A stretch of 45,335 bases of DNA from CBDCUC01 sp965222485. GTDB lineage: Bacteria; Pseudomonadota; Alphaproteobacteria; Rhizobiales; Hyphomicrobiaceae. Location of the stretch: the NCBI GenBank assembly GCA_965222485.1, contig CBDCUC010000002.1, positions 1 through 45,335 on the forward strand. Direction: 5' to 3'. Under the pieces are notes generated by a model, which was given only the letters and a program-made list of their open reading frames with translations, ran no database searches and was not told where the DNA came from. Positions 1 through 11,189 of this stretch are shown piece by piece. Made by a program: the position numbers and the translations under genes. Numbering within the stretch: the stretch's first letter is position 1; each line of letters begins with the position of its first letter.

Positions 1-1
1 C

Positions 2-3000
2 GTCCGCGAAATTCTAAATGACAACAATGGCGGTGATTTTGATGCCGCGCAATTTGCTGGCAATATTGCCGATTATACCATTGAAGGATCGGGGACGCCT
101 GACGGCTTTGCTGATATTGACGGTGATGGATTTGTTTCCGTCACACACAACGTTGACGGTGGCACCGGTTCAGACCTCGTCAGAAACGTCGAGCGTCTTC
201 AATTTACCGACGCAACACTGGAAATCGGTGGATTGAATAATGCACCAACAGGTGCACCGGGTATCGTAATTCCAGGCACCACGACTCCAGTCACGAGTCC
301 ATCTGTTGGACAACAGCTCGAAGCTACGACCGGCGATATCGATGACCTCGACGGACTTCCAATACTGACTTCTCAATTCACATTCCGTTGGGAAGTGGAA
401 GAGGAGCCAGGCTCTGGAGCCTTTATTGATTTTGAGGTGGTTAACGCGAGCGGTGAAATCGGACCTCTGACCGGTCAGATTATTACGGTTCCAGAAGAAG
501 CTCTGGGGCTGGCACTTCGCGTAGTGGCGTCCTATCCGGACGGTAATGGCGTTATTGAAAGGGTAGCCTCGGCTCCAACGGAGATTGTAGCCAATGCCGT
601 TAGTCCAGTCCCTACTGATGGTGACGACCTGCTCATTGGGACAACTGGCAACGACGTCATCGATGCGCTTGCCGGCGACGATCAGGTGTTTGCGTTGAGC
701 GGCGAAGACGTCGTTACCGGGGGGCCTGGAAATGACATACTGGATGGTGGCCTCGGCATTGATATTGCCGTCTTTGACGGCGATTTCGCCGACTTTGAGT
801 TTGCACTCGACCCGGAAGGAAATTTGGAGGTTGTCGATCCGGTTACCGGTGAAGAAGACGTTGTCATTAATTTTGAAGCACTTCGATTCAATGATGGCGA
901 CGTGCTTGTGTCAGATATCCTCAACCCGCCAAACCAAGTTGGTACACCCGGTGCTGATGTTCTTGTGGGTACGGAATTTGCTGAACGCATCGATGGTCTC
1001 GGCGGTGCCGATGAGATCGACGGCAACGGCGGCGATGATGATTTGCGAGGCAATGGCGGCGCAGACATTATTGACGGTGGAGAGGGCAACGACATCATTC
1101 GCGGCGGCGGTGGTGCTGATGAAATCAGTGGTGGTCCTGGCGATGACGATATTCGTGCAGGTGGCGGCAATGATACGATTCTATGGGAAGTTGGTGATGG
1201 CCGCGACCTCATCAATGGCCAGGGCAATGGAGGTCCAGGTGATACGGTCGACATCACGGGCGACGGCATACCAGAGACGTTCCGCATTTACGCGGTAAGC
1301 GACCCAACGGTAGTTCTGCCACCAGCTCTTGGCCCGCTGCTCAATGCCAACACCGAGATCGTGGTTACGCGTGATGATGGCACGGGCGAAACCATCATTC
1401 AGGAAATCCGCAATGTTGAAGAGCTTGTGATCAATACGCAGGCTTTGACGAATCCGCCAGGTGTCGATCCGGAAGGCGACACGATTCAGCTTATTGGTGA
1501 CTTCTCCACGACCAGCCTCAATCTGAATACGATCACGATCAACGGCTCCTTCAACGACGACACAGTTGATATTTCACAACTGACCTCTGAGCACCGGATC
1601 GTCTTCAACTCAAACGGTGGTGAAGACACCGTCATCGGTGACCTAAGACCTCAGGACGTTGTCGAAGTTATCGATGGTGCCTCGATGTCCGACAATGGCG
1701 ATGGCACAACGTCCATCAGCGGTGGGCCGACTGTTGGGCGTCCGTTGCCGGGATTGAATATCACTGACAGCGATATCGCCGAATTGCTCAACATTGTGCG
1801 CGGACTTCCATCCGATAAGCTGGAAGATCCGATCAATGGAACTGGAATCCGAGATCTAGAAGGCACTGGAAACAATCTCGCCAATCCAGATTTTGGTGCG
1901 GCGGATCAGCCTTTCGTGCGGTTGACCGAAGCTCGCTACGGCTCCGAGATCCTAGAGAACGGCACAGTGGTCGGACGAGAAATCAATCCGATCTTCCACA
2001 ATCTCGACCCGCGCGACATCAGCAACACGATCGGCGATCAAAACGACGCGCCAGCAGCTGATCCTGATGGCGTCAATGTGCTCTTCAATGCATTTGGTCA
2101 ATACTTCGATCATGGGCTCGATTTCCTGACCAAGGGTGACAACGGCGGGCTTGCTGCAGCCAATACGATTGAAATCGGCGGTCCTGGTGTCGAATTCGCA
2201 CCCGGATCAGACAACCCAGTCGACCTTACACGTGGCCACGTGATTGGCTTTGATGGCGACGGCACCCCAATCTACGAAAACAAGACGTCTCCGTTCGTCG
2301 ATCAAAACCAGGCCTATGGCTCCACAGAACTCGTCGGGCAGTTCGTGCGCGAAAGCGACGGCAACGGCGGGTTCGGTGCTCTCCTTCTGCCTGGTGTGGA
2401 TGACCCATCCAATCCGCAGTTCAAGTTGCTGCCGACATTGGGCGAACTCGTTCTGCATCACTGGAACGCGGGCTCCGAATTCTCTGATCCGGCAAAGTTT
2501 GCCGGTACCAAGACACTTCAGGACGTCTATCCTGGGCTTGTGGATGCCGGCGGAAACATCGACGCGGCAATACTGGCGCAGCTCAACCAGGATTTCATGG
2601 GCTCCAGCTATCCATTGCTTATCGACTTCAACCCTCATGTTCCGCTGGAGGATCATTTCATCGCGGGCGATGGTCGGGGCGAACGAGAACGTCACGTTAA
2701 CCGCCGTCCATAATATTTGGGCCCGCGAGCATAATCGGCTCGTCGATGAACTCATCGACAATGGCTTTATCGATGCTGGCGGCACACCAGAAGAGCTGTT
2801 CCAGGCTGCAAAGGTCATCAATATCGCGCAATACCAGCGTGTTGTTTACGACGAGTTCGCCGATGCATTGCTGGGAGGCATGAAAGGAAGCGGAAGCCAC
2901 GGTTTCGACGAGTACAACCCTGCCGTCGATGCGCGTATTTCAAATGAGTTTGCCGGTGCCGCTTATCGTTTCGGCCACTCGCTTCTTGGAGAAGAAGTTA

Positions 3001-5165
3001 CAATTCTCGATGGCAATGGTCAGCCGCAGCAGGTGGGCCTCATCAACCTGTTCCTCAATCCGACGAATGCTGCAGATGCCAATAGTCCTGGTTTTTGCGG
3101 AGATCGGCGTGTCATCGATTCTAGGTGGTATCGCGACGCAGCCTTCCGAGGCGGTGGATCCAAACGTTGTCGACGCTGTTCGAGATAATTTGGTCCGCCA
3201 GCCGGCCGATCTCTTCTCGTTTAATGTGGCTCGGGGACGCGATCTTGGGCTTGGAACACTCAATCAGGTTAAACGGGACTTGCAGGACTCGACCGATCCT
3301 TACGTCCGCGAAGCGATCGAGCGTGGCGTTGATGGTAACGAGCTGCGGCCATACGCCAGCTGGAACGAATTCCAGACCCGCAATGATCTGAGTAATGACA
3401 TAATTGCCCAGTTCAAGGCGGCCTATCCGGATCTTGATTTGAACGATCTTACGCAAGCGGAACGCGATGCATTCCATGCGGCCAATCCAGATGTTCCACT
3501 GGTCAACGGTCACATCGTGCAAGGTATCGACCGGGTTGACTTCTGGGTCGGCGCTCTGGCTGAGCAAGCGGTCAACGGCGGCGTGGTCGGCGAAACGTTC
3601 TGGGTCGTTATCCATGAGCAGCTCGACCGCTTGCAGGAGGGTGATCGCTTCTATTACATCGACCAGGTCGACGACTTTGACTTCTATGACGTCGTGGAAG
3701 ACCAGACCTTCGCAGACATCATTGCGCGAAACACCGGTCTTACCGGACTTCAGGACAATGTCTTCCTGACTGATGAGAATGCCTCCGACAGTGAAGAGGA
3801 TCCCAATTCCGATGGGGATTCTGATGATGACGATGGTGATTCGGACAGCGATGATATGGACGATGAAACCAACGACGATGGAAGCGATTCCGACAGCGGC
3901 GGATCGACGTCGAACATCGCTCCGATTGTTGGGTCGCGGATTAATCTAGGCGACCTTGTCACCAACATGACGATGACGGTGAGCTTCGTTATCCTCGCGG
4001 ATCAGCTCGCTGCTGGTGCGGTGGACCCGGATGGCGACTCCTCCGCACTTACGGTTGAGGACTTGCGGTTGGCGCCAGGTACGTTGGGAACTCTGACGGA
4101 TAATGGTGACGGCACGTATACGTACGTGGCGGAAGCTGGCGATGTCTCCAACGCAAACTTCATCTATCGAATCTCTGACGGTACGGACAGTACTCAGCAA
4201 ACGGCAACGCTCGACCTGCTCGCAGAGAACGGAGCGGTCATGGAGGGAACAGCTGAGTCCAACTCCTTTATCGGGACGGGAGGCAATGATACCATGTCGG
4301 GGAACGGCTCATCTGACGTCGTTTCGGGACTAGGTGGAAATGACCTGATTTCCGGCGGAGACGGTGGAGATAACCTCATCGCAGGCGACGGTGACGACCT
4401 TGTCTTCGGTGGCGACGGGGATGACCGCATATTCGGCGAGGACGGCGACGATACGCTCTTTGGCGACGGCCGGAGACGATGATATTTGGGGTGGCGATGG
4501 TGCCGACACCATATTCGGTGACGCCGGAAATGACCGGATATGGGGTGACGAAGGTGCCGATATTATCGAGGGTGGCGCAGGCTCAGATGTTGTAAATGCC
4601 GGTGCCAACGACGATGTCGTTCTGGCCACGATGAACGATGGCGATGACGTCTACATGGGTGGCGACGGAGTAGACACATACAACCTGTCGGCAATTACCG
4701 CCGACACCTCGGTCAACCTGTTGAACGGTTCGAGTTCGGGTGCGCAGGTTGGAAATGACGCGTTATCCGGTTTCGAAAATGTGGTTGGCGGATTCGGCAA
4801 TGACGAAATCACCGCCAATGCGTCGACAAACGTGCTCACAGGCGGGCACGGCGACGACACCTTTGTGTTCACATCGGCCTCGGCCGCAGACGGAGACACG
4901 ATCACGGACTTCCAACCCGGCGATCGGATTGACGTGTCAATGATTGATGCAAATGCTCTGGCCGGTGGCAACCAGGATTTCCAGTTGATCATGGACCCTG
5001 TCTTCACTGACGCTGGGCAGGTGATGTTCAGCTACGCGAGCAACAACGGTACGGATCTCACGATCGTTTCAGGCCAATATCACCGGTGGATCGGGTTCCG
5101 ACTTCTCCCTTGAGATCGAAGGTCACATTACACTCAGTGCCTCCGATTTTATCGGTGTGGCCTAG
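2..5165 (+). pseudogene. Secreted animal-type haem peroxidase with RTX repeats, MopA-like (5' partial, four frameshifts)
   Basis: The frame is open from base 2, so the gene begins left of the window. Domains in order: RTX nonapeptides (about 605-760 and 945-1190), a haem peroxidase domain (about 1860-3760), a very acidic Asp/Ser linker (3775-3915), a cadherin-like domain (about 3916-4230), more RTX repeats, and a C-terminal secretion region ending DFIGVA with TAG at 5163. The distal haem His lies in FGQYFDHG (codon 2111), the conserved Arg in WAREHN, and the proximal His in YRFGHSLL (codon 2976). Reading passes from frame 2 to 0 to 1 to 2 to 0 through one extra base in each of four short runs: gggg 2676-2679, ttttt 3092-3096, gg 4468-4469 and cc 5074-5075. 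Removing one base at each restores family-like protein. The architecture matches the Mn(II)-oxidising peroxidase MopA known from Aurantimonas and Erythrobacter. As written, translation would stop at 2713, inside the peroxidase domain. Confidence 0.88.
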
Positions 5166-5177
5166 GCATAAAGTATT

Positions 5178-5199
5178 CCGGCCGATGCGAGTCGGCCGG
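5178..5199 (+). terminator. Hairpin after the peroxidase gene
   Basis: A perfect 8-bp stem (CCGGCCGA/TCGGCCGG) with a 6-base loop begins 12 bases after the restored TAG stop. There is no clear T tract, so it may be a weak or Rho-assisted terminator. Confidence 0.5.
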
Positions 5200-5297
5200 G
5201 TTGACTGCGGAGTGAATGGATTGTCGCAACTGGTAATCGTTCTGGCAGAAACGGACAAATGAATTGGACTCAGTCATCGCAAGAGTCTCTTGGTTGA

Positions 5298-7073
5298 ATG
5301 GGCGGTGGGGTTGTGAAAGCAGACAAGTATAAAAAATTCAACCACGCCTTACGCGGGTTCAAGAGTACTGTATTCTTCGTTCTAATTATATCCGGCGTTG
5401 TGAATATGCTCGCGCTAACAGGCGCGTTTTACATGCTGCAGATCTACGACCGGGCGTTGACGAGCCAGAGTATTCCAACACTAATTGCGCTATCCGCCCT
5501 TGCCATTGGCCTTTACCTTTTTCACGGTGTTCTGGACGTTACCAGGTCGCAGGTTTTGGTTCGGCTCGGTGCCCGCATGGATCACCGCTTAGCACCGTTG
5601 GCACACAAAGTTGTCATCGACATGCCGCGCTTTGGGTTCTCGACCGCGGAGGCGGAAGAGCGCGGTCGTGATGTCGATACATTGCGCTTTTTTCTATCAG
5701 GGCAAGGCCCCATTGCTCTGTTTGATCTGCCCTGGATGCCGCTCTACTTGGCATTCATTTACTTCCTTCATCCTACTCTGGGGCTGATTGTTTTTGCCGG
5801 TGCGATTGTCTTGTCGATTCTTACGCTAATTGCGGAGTTGCTGACCCGCAAGGTGAGCACGCAAACACAGCAGGCGCATATTGATCGCAACGCAATTGCG
5901 TATTGCAATACGGCAAACGCCGATGTTCTCAAGGCGATGGGAATGTCGGGGCGGGCCATCAAGCGGTTTGAAGACGCAAATACAAAACACGTGCTCTTAC
6001 ACATGCGTTCCAACGATGTTGGCGGCAGCCTGAGTGGCGTGTCGAAAGTCTTGCGCATGATCTTGCAATCGGCAGTTCTTGGTTTGGGCGCGTATCTGAC
6101 GATACGTGGCGAACTGACAGCCGGTGCAATCATCGCAGCCTCTGTTGCGGCCGCGCGCGCACTGGCGCCTGTGGACATGGCGATAAGCCAGTGGAAGTCG
6201 CTGGTTGCTGCCCGTCGCAGCTACGCCCGCCTCGCCGAGACGTTAGCAACGATCTCTGACGATACGATCACGGTTGACCTTCCGCCGCCAGCCAATGCTT
6301 TGCATGTCGAGAAGATTACGGTTGCGGTTCCAAACGCTGGCACCGTCGTTCTCTCCGAGATCAATTTTGATCTAAAGGCAGGCGACGCTCTGGCGTTGAT
6401 CGGTCCAAGCGGTGGAGGAAAGTCGACGCTGGCACGCGCCGTAACCGGTGTCTGGCCTCTGGTCAGAGGTGCTGTTCGCCTTGACGATGCGGAACTCGAT
6501 CAATGGGACCCCGAAGAGCTTGGGCGGCACCTCGGCTACCTGCCGCAAGATGTGACGTTGATGGACGGAACGATTGCACAGAATATCTGCCGGTTCGACG
6601 AAGACGCCGATGGCGAGTCTATTTTGGCCGCTGCACGTGCGGCTGGTGTGCATGAGTTGATTGTTCGCCTACCGCAGGGCTACGAAACTGAATTGGGCGC
6701 GAACGGTCATTCTCTGTCGGCGGGCCAACGCCAGCGCATTGCTTTGGCTCGCGCGTTGTACAAGGAGCCTTTTCTTGTCGTCCTGGACGAGCCAAACTCC
6801 AACCTGGATGCAGACGGTGATCATGCGCTTAACGAAGCCATTGAGGGTGTTAAGGCGCGGGGTGGAATTGTTGTCATTATTGCGCACAGGCCTAGCGCGC
6901 TTGCAAACGTTGACCTTGTAGGAATTATTCAGACCGGAAAGCTGCAAGCCTTTGGTCCGAAGAGCGAGATTATCAAGGATGCACCGCGCCCGGCTGCGCA
7001 GGGACCGGTTCCGCCCAAAGTGAAACCCTCTAAACAAGACGGAAATGGAAAATGGGCTCGCCGCGCGATTTGA
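5298..7073 (+). CDS. Type I secretion ABC transporter (permease-ATPase, PrtD family)
   Basis: Inner-membrane exporter that energises one-step secretion of RTX proteins. At 591 residues it has the PrtD/HlyB layout without an N-terminal peptidase domain. The hydrophobic membrane domain covers the first half. The ATPase shows Walker A GPSGGGKS at 369-376, signature LSAGQ at 473-477, and Walker B LVVLDEP followed by NSNLD. The ATG at 5298 is used here. An in-frame GTG at 5313, preceded by a G-rich stretch that could bind the ribosome, is a good alternative start. The gene lies between two RTX-protein genes and overlaps the next one by 22 bases, which indicates translational coupling. Likely clients are the peroxidase upstream and the RTX protein downstream. 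Confidence 0.93.
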   Translation: MGGGVVKADKYKKFNHALRGFKSTVFFVLIISGVVNMLALTGAFYMLQIYDRALTSQSIPTLIALSALAIGLYLFHGVLDVTRSQVLVRLGARMDHRLAPLAHKVVIDMPRFGFSTAEAEERGRDVDTLRFFLSGQGPIALFDLPWMPLYLAFIYFLHPTLGLIVFAGAIVLSILTLIAELLTRKVSTQTQQAHIDRNAIAYCNTANADVLKAMGMSGRAIKRFEDANTKHVLLHMRSNDVGGSLSGVSKVLRMILQSAVLGLGAYLTIRGELTAGAIIAASVAAARALAPVDMAISQWKSLVAARRSYARLAETLATISDDTITVDLPPPANALHVEKITVAVPNAGTVVLSEINFDLKAGDALALIGPSGGGKSTLARAVTGVWPLVRGAVRLDDAELDQWDPEELGRHLGYLPQDVTLMDGTIAQNICRFDEDADGESILAAARAAGVHELIVRLPQGYETELGANGHSLSAGQRQRIALARALYKEPFLVVLDEPNSNLDADGDHALNEAIEGVKARGGIVVIIAHRPSALANVDLVGIIQTGKLQAFGPKSEIIKDAPRPAAQGPVPPKVKPSKQDGNGKWARRAI

Positions 7074-9844
7074 TTGAAGGCCGCGCTGGAAACAAGCAGC
7101 AGCGCAAGTACGAAGTCGACGAGGTGGAAGTTGACGTGCGCTCGCGGGTTGGCGTGGCAATCGCCGCTGTGCTTGGAAGTGTATTCGTTCTGCTGAAGGA
7201 AGTATTCTACAGTTCGGCTGAGGCGTCGGAGGATCGACAACCAGAGGCCCGCCGCGATCAATCGGGTTGGCAAGTGTCAGATGAAAGCTTGTCGGACCAA
7301 GCGGATGAAACCCTTTCTTGGAGCGGTGGCAAACCGGATCAGGGTTGGGACCTTCCAGGTGTGTTGGATCATGGATCCAGCACAGGCAACAGCCTGTTCT
7401 TTAGCCGGGCTCAATCATTCGAGATACCCGGGCTTACGGGTCGCGGCGACGACGGCGCCGGACCGTATTCGATCACCGAACTACAGCAGGCGGAAAACGA
7501 TAACCTCAATGCGGGTCAGGCTGAGATTCATGCGCCGATACCTACAGATTTCCTGAACTTCAATGCTGCTTCCGCCCCAGCCTCTGCTGCTGGCGCACCA
7601 AGCGCGCCGCCGCCACGGGTAACGGTCGACGGCGATAGGGTTGTAGTCGACGAAAATGGTATAGAAATACCCGACCTCCCGTTAGATGAGGAAGAAGACG
7701 TCGACTACGAAGAGCCGCTGCCCTTTCCAACGGAACGGGTTAACCGGGCTCCTACAGTCGGAGCACCGGTATTGCTTGACGGCCTTCTGGTCAATCAAAT
7801 TGCGATAATTGCAGCATCGCAATTACTCCTTGGCGCTGCAGATCCGGATGGAGATACGCTTTATGTCAAAGAAGTGTCCGTATCTGCAGGGTCTGTCGCC
7901 GCGCTTGATGACGGCAACTGGCATTACCAGCCAACGCACGGTTATGTGGGAGCAGTTTCATTCACTTATAGTGTAAGTGATGGCGATGCCAAAACCTTGC
8001 AGACCGCTTCTTTGCAAGTGTCAGACGTACCCGGCGTTGTGCTCGAGGGCACCTCACAAGACGATACGCTCATTGGAACACCGGGCGCAGATATTATTTC
8101 TGGGCACGCAGGATCAGACAGGATTCTGGCTCGAGATGGGGATGACATTGTCTATGCAGGTTCGCAAAACGACGAGGTAATCGGCGGGGCAGGGGACGAT
8201 GCGCTCTACGGTGGAGATGGTGACGATCTCATTCTTGCCGGCGATGGTGACGATGTTGTTTTTGCGGGTGCGGGCGATGATGTAGTTTTCGGTGAAGAGG
8301 GTGGTGACACGATCTTCGGTGAGGCAGGTAACGATCGCCTAAATGGTGGTGACGGTAATGATCTTATCGATGGCGGCAGCGGTGACGACGAAATTTGGGG
8401 CGAGGCAGGGGACGATATTCTCGATGGCGGTAGTGACAACGATTTTATTGATGGCGGCGAGGGCGCGGACACGATCGTTGGTGGTCAGGGGTTTGATAAC
8501 AGCCTCGGCGGCGTAGGTGATGATCGCTTCGTTGCGCTATTGTATGATGGTGACGATATCTATCAGGGTGACGAAGGTTTTGACACTTATGATTTGGCAC
8601 GCACCTCGGCAGGTGCCGAGGTTGACCTATCACTAGGCATTGCGACAAGCACTCAGACAGGCATCGACCAGCTTTACGGTATCGAAGCTGTGATTGGTAG
8701 TGGTGGAGACGACACCATCACTGGCGATGAAAATATCAATTCACTCGATGGGCGGGCGGGGGCCGATGATATCGATGCGGGTGCAGGCAACGACGTCATT
8801 TATGGCGGTGCTGGAGAAGATGTCGTTCACGCCGGTGAAGGTGATGACATCGTGTTCGCTGAGGCCGGCGACGACGATGACTCCTATTTCGGTGACGAGG
8901 GTGTCGACACCTATGACCTATCAATGACCAGCAGTAACGCGGTTGTTGACCTGGCTCGCGGCGTCGCCGAAAGCAGTGACATTGGATATGATCTGCTGTC
9001 GGGCTTTGAAGGTGTTACCGGCGGACTTGGTGGCGATTCTATTATTGGTGACGCAGGTCGGAATGATCTCAGGGGTGGGGATGGCAGTGATCTGATCCAA
9101 GGTGAGGGTGGGGATGACCGACTACGTGGTAACGACGGCGACGACATTATAGATGGCGGCGCGGGCGAAGACCGGATCGATGGCGATGATGGTGATGACA
9201 TTCTCGCGGGCGGTGACGGCTCCGATTCGGTTCGCGGAGGGGATGGCGATGATCTGTTTGTGGCAAGCTACGATGATGGGGACGACGATTATCGCGGTGA
9301 CGATGGCATAGATACATATGATTTATCCCAAACGTCAGCTGACGCAGTAGTTGATCTGGGTGCCGGGACAGCTGTTAGCGTAGACATCGGCCAAGACCAA
9401 ATTAGAGATTTTGAGAACGTCATTGGTGGCAGCGGCAACGATGTATTTTTTGCTAGCAATGCCGTCAACGTCTTCTATGGAGGAGAGGGTACGGACACCT
9501 TCACCTTCAGAACCGCAGCAGAGGCGAGCGCGGGCCATGGCAAGTGGGATAAGATCAAGGACTTTGCTATCGGCGACAAAATTGATCTGTCATTCATTGA
9601 CGCTAACAATGAGCAGGAAGGCAACCAATCTTTTGCGTTTGTATTGGATAGCAATGCGACCGCAAGAGCTGGCGATCTTGTCATGAGGTATGACTTTGCC
9701 GAGGACGATCAGAATGAGGTCAATACCATTATCGCTGGATTTGCCAACGACGATCAACTTCCTAATTTTGAGATTCTTGTCTCTGGTCGTCACAATCTAA
9801 GCTCTGCCGATTTCATCGGTGTCCACACAGCAATGGTTGCTTGA
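7052..9844 (+). CDS. RTX calcium-binding protein with cadherin-like domain, putative type I secretion substrate
   Basis: 930 residues. A hydrophobic stretch lies near the N-terminus (about 33-48), followed by a low-complexity acidic/Pro region, a cadherin-like domain (about 230-330) and then dense GGxGxDxxx nonapeptides that bind calcium. Three copies of a longer unit with the core DTYDLxxTS are spaced through the repeats (nt about 8545, 8875 and 9270). The C-terminus resembles the serralysin-type export region and ends with SADFIGV plus a short tail, close to the end of the upstream peroxidase. No catalytic domain is recognised; an adhesin, matrix or accessory role is possible. The start overlaps the exporter gene by 22 bases. 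The N-terminal hydrophobic segment is odd for a freely secreted RTX protein and could be a retention anchor. Confidence 0.88.
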   Translation: MGSPRDLIEGRAGNKQQRKYEVDEVEVDVRSRVGVAIAAVLGSVFVLLKEVFYSSAEASEDRQPEARRDQSGWQVSDESLSDQADETLSWSGGKPDQGWDLPGVLDHGSSTGNSLFFSRAQSFEIPGLTGRGDDGAGPYSITELQQAENDNLNAGQAEIHAPIPTDFLNFNAASAPASAAGAPSAPPPRVTVDGDRVVVDENGIEIPDLPLDEEEDVDYEEPLPFPTERVNRAPTVGAPVLLDGLLVNQIAIIAASQLLLGAADPDGDTLYVKEVSVSAGSVAALDDGNWHYQPTHGYVGAVSFTYSVSDGDAKTLQTASLQVSDVPGVVLEGTSQDDTLIGTPGADIISGHAGSDRILARDGDDIVYAGSQNDEVIGGAGDDALYGGDGDDLILAGDGDDVVFAGAGDDVVFGEEGGDTIFGEAGNDRLNGGDGNDLIDGGSGDDEIWGEAGDDILDGGSDNDFIDGGEGADTIVGGQGFDNSLGGVGDDRFVALLYDGDDIYQGDEGFDTYDLARTSAGAEVDLSLGIATSTQTGIDQLYGIEAVIGSGGDDTITGDENINSLDGRAGADDIDAGAGNDVIYGGAGEDVVHAGEGDDIVFAEAGDDDDSYFGDEGVDTYDLSMTSSNAVVDLARGVAESSDIGYDLLSGFEGVTGGLGGDSIIGDAGRNDLRGGDGSDLIQGEGGDDRLRGNDGDDIIDGGAGEDRIDGDDGDDILAGGDGSDSVRGGDGDDLFVASYDDGDDDYRGDDGIDTYDLSQTSADAVVDLGAGTAVSVDIGQDQIRDFENVIGGSGNDVFFASNAVNVFYGGEGTDTFTFRTAAEASAGHGKWDKIKDFAIGDKIDLSFIDANNEQEGNQSFAFVLDSNATARAGDLVMRYDFAEDDQNEVNTIIAGFANDDQLPNFEILVSGRHNLSSADFIGVHTAMVA

Positions 9845-9857
9845 CGAGGAGGAAAAT

Positions 9858-11189
9858 TTGAGCGAGCCAGCCGTATCAAAGCCGTCTGTTAAAAAGACCG
9901 CTCTTGACGAGGACTTCGGGATTTTCTCGCGTTTGACCTTTGGGTTCGCGGTGATAGCTGCATTGATTGCCGGCTGCGGCAGCTGGGCGATGACGGCAGA
10001 AATATCAGGCGCGGTAATCGCGCCAGGTTCTGTCGTTGTTGAACGTCACGTCAAGAAGATACAGCACCGAGATGGTGGAATTGTTTCTCAAATAAATGTG
10101 CGAAACGGTGACACGGTAAAGGCTGGAGACGTGCTCATTGTTCTCGACGATACACAACTGAAGGCAAGCCTTGGAGTTATTCGTTCTCAGCTGATCGAGC
10201 TGACTGGGCGAAGCGCTCGTTTGGAGGCAGAGCGCGATGGCGGAAATGAACTGAATTTTCCAAAAGATTTTTCTGAGCTAGGTCCAGATGCGCAACGCAT
10301 CATCGCAGGCGAACAGAGATTGTTTCGAGCAAACGAACAAACCCGCAAGGGACAGGTTGAGCAACTGACGCTGCGCATCGAGCAATTGGAATCTGAAATC
10401 GAAGGTCTGCGCTCGCAGCGTGTTGCCAAAACCGCCGAGTTGAGCTTGATGCATAAAGAGCTCAAGGAGGTGCGAAAACTGTTCAAGAGGCAGCTGACGC
10501 CAGCCTCGCGAGTCTACGCGATGGAACGCGAATCCACACGGCTCCAAGGCGAAAAAGGCCGGCTTACATCGCAGATTGCGCGAGCTGAAGGGCAGATCAG
10601 TGAAATTCGAGTGCAGATTTTGGGTATCGAACAGTCGGTGCGGTCTGACGCGCAAAAGGAATTGCGTGATATCGATGCGAGGGTCACCGAGTTACGGGAG
10701 CGAGAAGTGGCTGCGCAAGACCAGCTCAATCGCGTTGAACTTCGCGCGCCGCTGACTGGTATCGTCCATGAGCTTGCCGTTCACACTCTCGGGGGGGTGA
10801 TAACGGCTGCGGAACCGGTCATGCTGATCGTTCCGGAGGGCGATGACCTGAGCGTCAAGGCACACATTGCGCCCAGCGACATAGACCAGATACAACCCGG
10901 TCAAGTGTCACGTCTTCGGTTTTCAGCTTTCAGCCAACAAAACACCCCGGAGATCGATGGTCGCGTTCGAAAAGTATCGGCTGACGTCACAATCGATCCT
11001 GACAACGGTCAAAGATACTACGTCGGTGACATCGAAATCGATGAGAATTATCAGTCAAAGCTAGGTGATTTGAAGATTCTTCCCGGCATGCCGGTGGAGG
11101 TGTTTATTACAACGCGTCAGCGCACGGCAATGTCATTCCTTGCCAAACCATTCGTTGACCAGTTGAGCCGCGCTTTCCGTGAGGAATGA
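9858..11189 (+). CDS. Type I secretion membrane fusion protein (HlyD/PrtE family)
   Basis: Periplasmic adaptor that links the ABC exporter to an outer-membrane channel. One N-terminal membrane helix (FAVIAALIAG region) is followed by a biotinyl-lipoyl-like half (VKAGDVLIVLDD), a long coiled-coil hairpin rich in Glu, Arg and Leu, the second lipoyl half (LRAPLTGIVHELAVHTLGG) and a C-terminal beta-barrel domain. The start chosen is TTG 9858 because GAGGAGG at 9846-9852 sits just ahead of it. An ATG at 9819 in the same frame would overlap the RTX gene by 26 bases. The order is exporter, substrate, adaptor on one strand with minimal spacing, so one operon is likely. No TolC-type gene follows; the channel must be encoded elsewhere. 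Confidence 0.92.
   Translation: MSEPAVSKPSVKKTALDEDFGIFSRLTFGFAVIAALIAGCGSWAMTAEISGAVIAPGSVVVERHVKKIQHRDGGIVSQINVRNGDTVKAGDVLIVLDDTQLKASLGVIRSQLIELTGRSARLEAERDGGNELNFPKDFSELGPDAQRIIAGEQRLFRANEQTRKGQVEQLTLRIEQLESEIEGLRSQRVAKTAELSLMHKELKEVRKLFKRQLTPASRVYAMERESTRLQGEKGRLTSQIARAEGQISEIRVQILGIEQSVRSDAQKELRDIDARVTELREREVAAQDQLNRVELRAPLTGIVHELAVHTLGGVITAAEPVMLIVPEGDDLSVKAHIAPSDIDQIQPGQVSRLRFSAFSQQNTPEIDGRVRKVSADVTIDPDNGQRYYVGDIEIDENYQSKLGDLKILPGMPVEVFITTRQRTAMSFLAKPFVDQLSRAFREE

Noticed and set aside
682..1287. Long minus-strand ORFs rich in Ser and Pro opposite the RTX repeats (also 8206-8472 and 8911-9201)
   Set aside because: They are mirror frames of GGxGxD repeats; the composition is a by-product of the sense strand.
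2676..5075. Programmed frameshifting as explanation for the peroxidase breaks
   Set aside because: Four independent shifts of the same sign at ordinary short runs, without slippery heptamers or adjacent pseudoknots, do not fit known recoding signals.
601..9300. Repeated short DNA words that might suggest a CRISPR or satellite array
   Set aside because: The periodicity follows nine-residue RTX codons, with no constant repeat and spacer structure.
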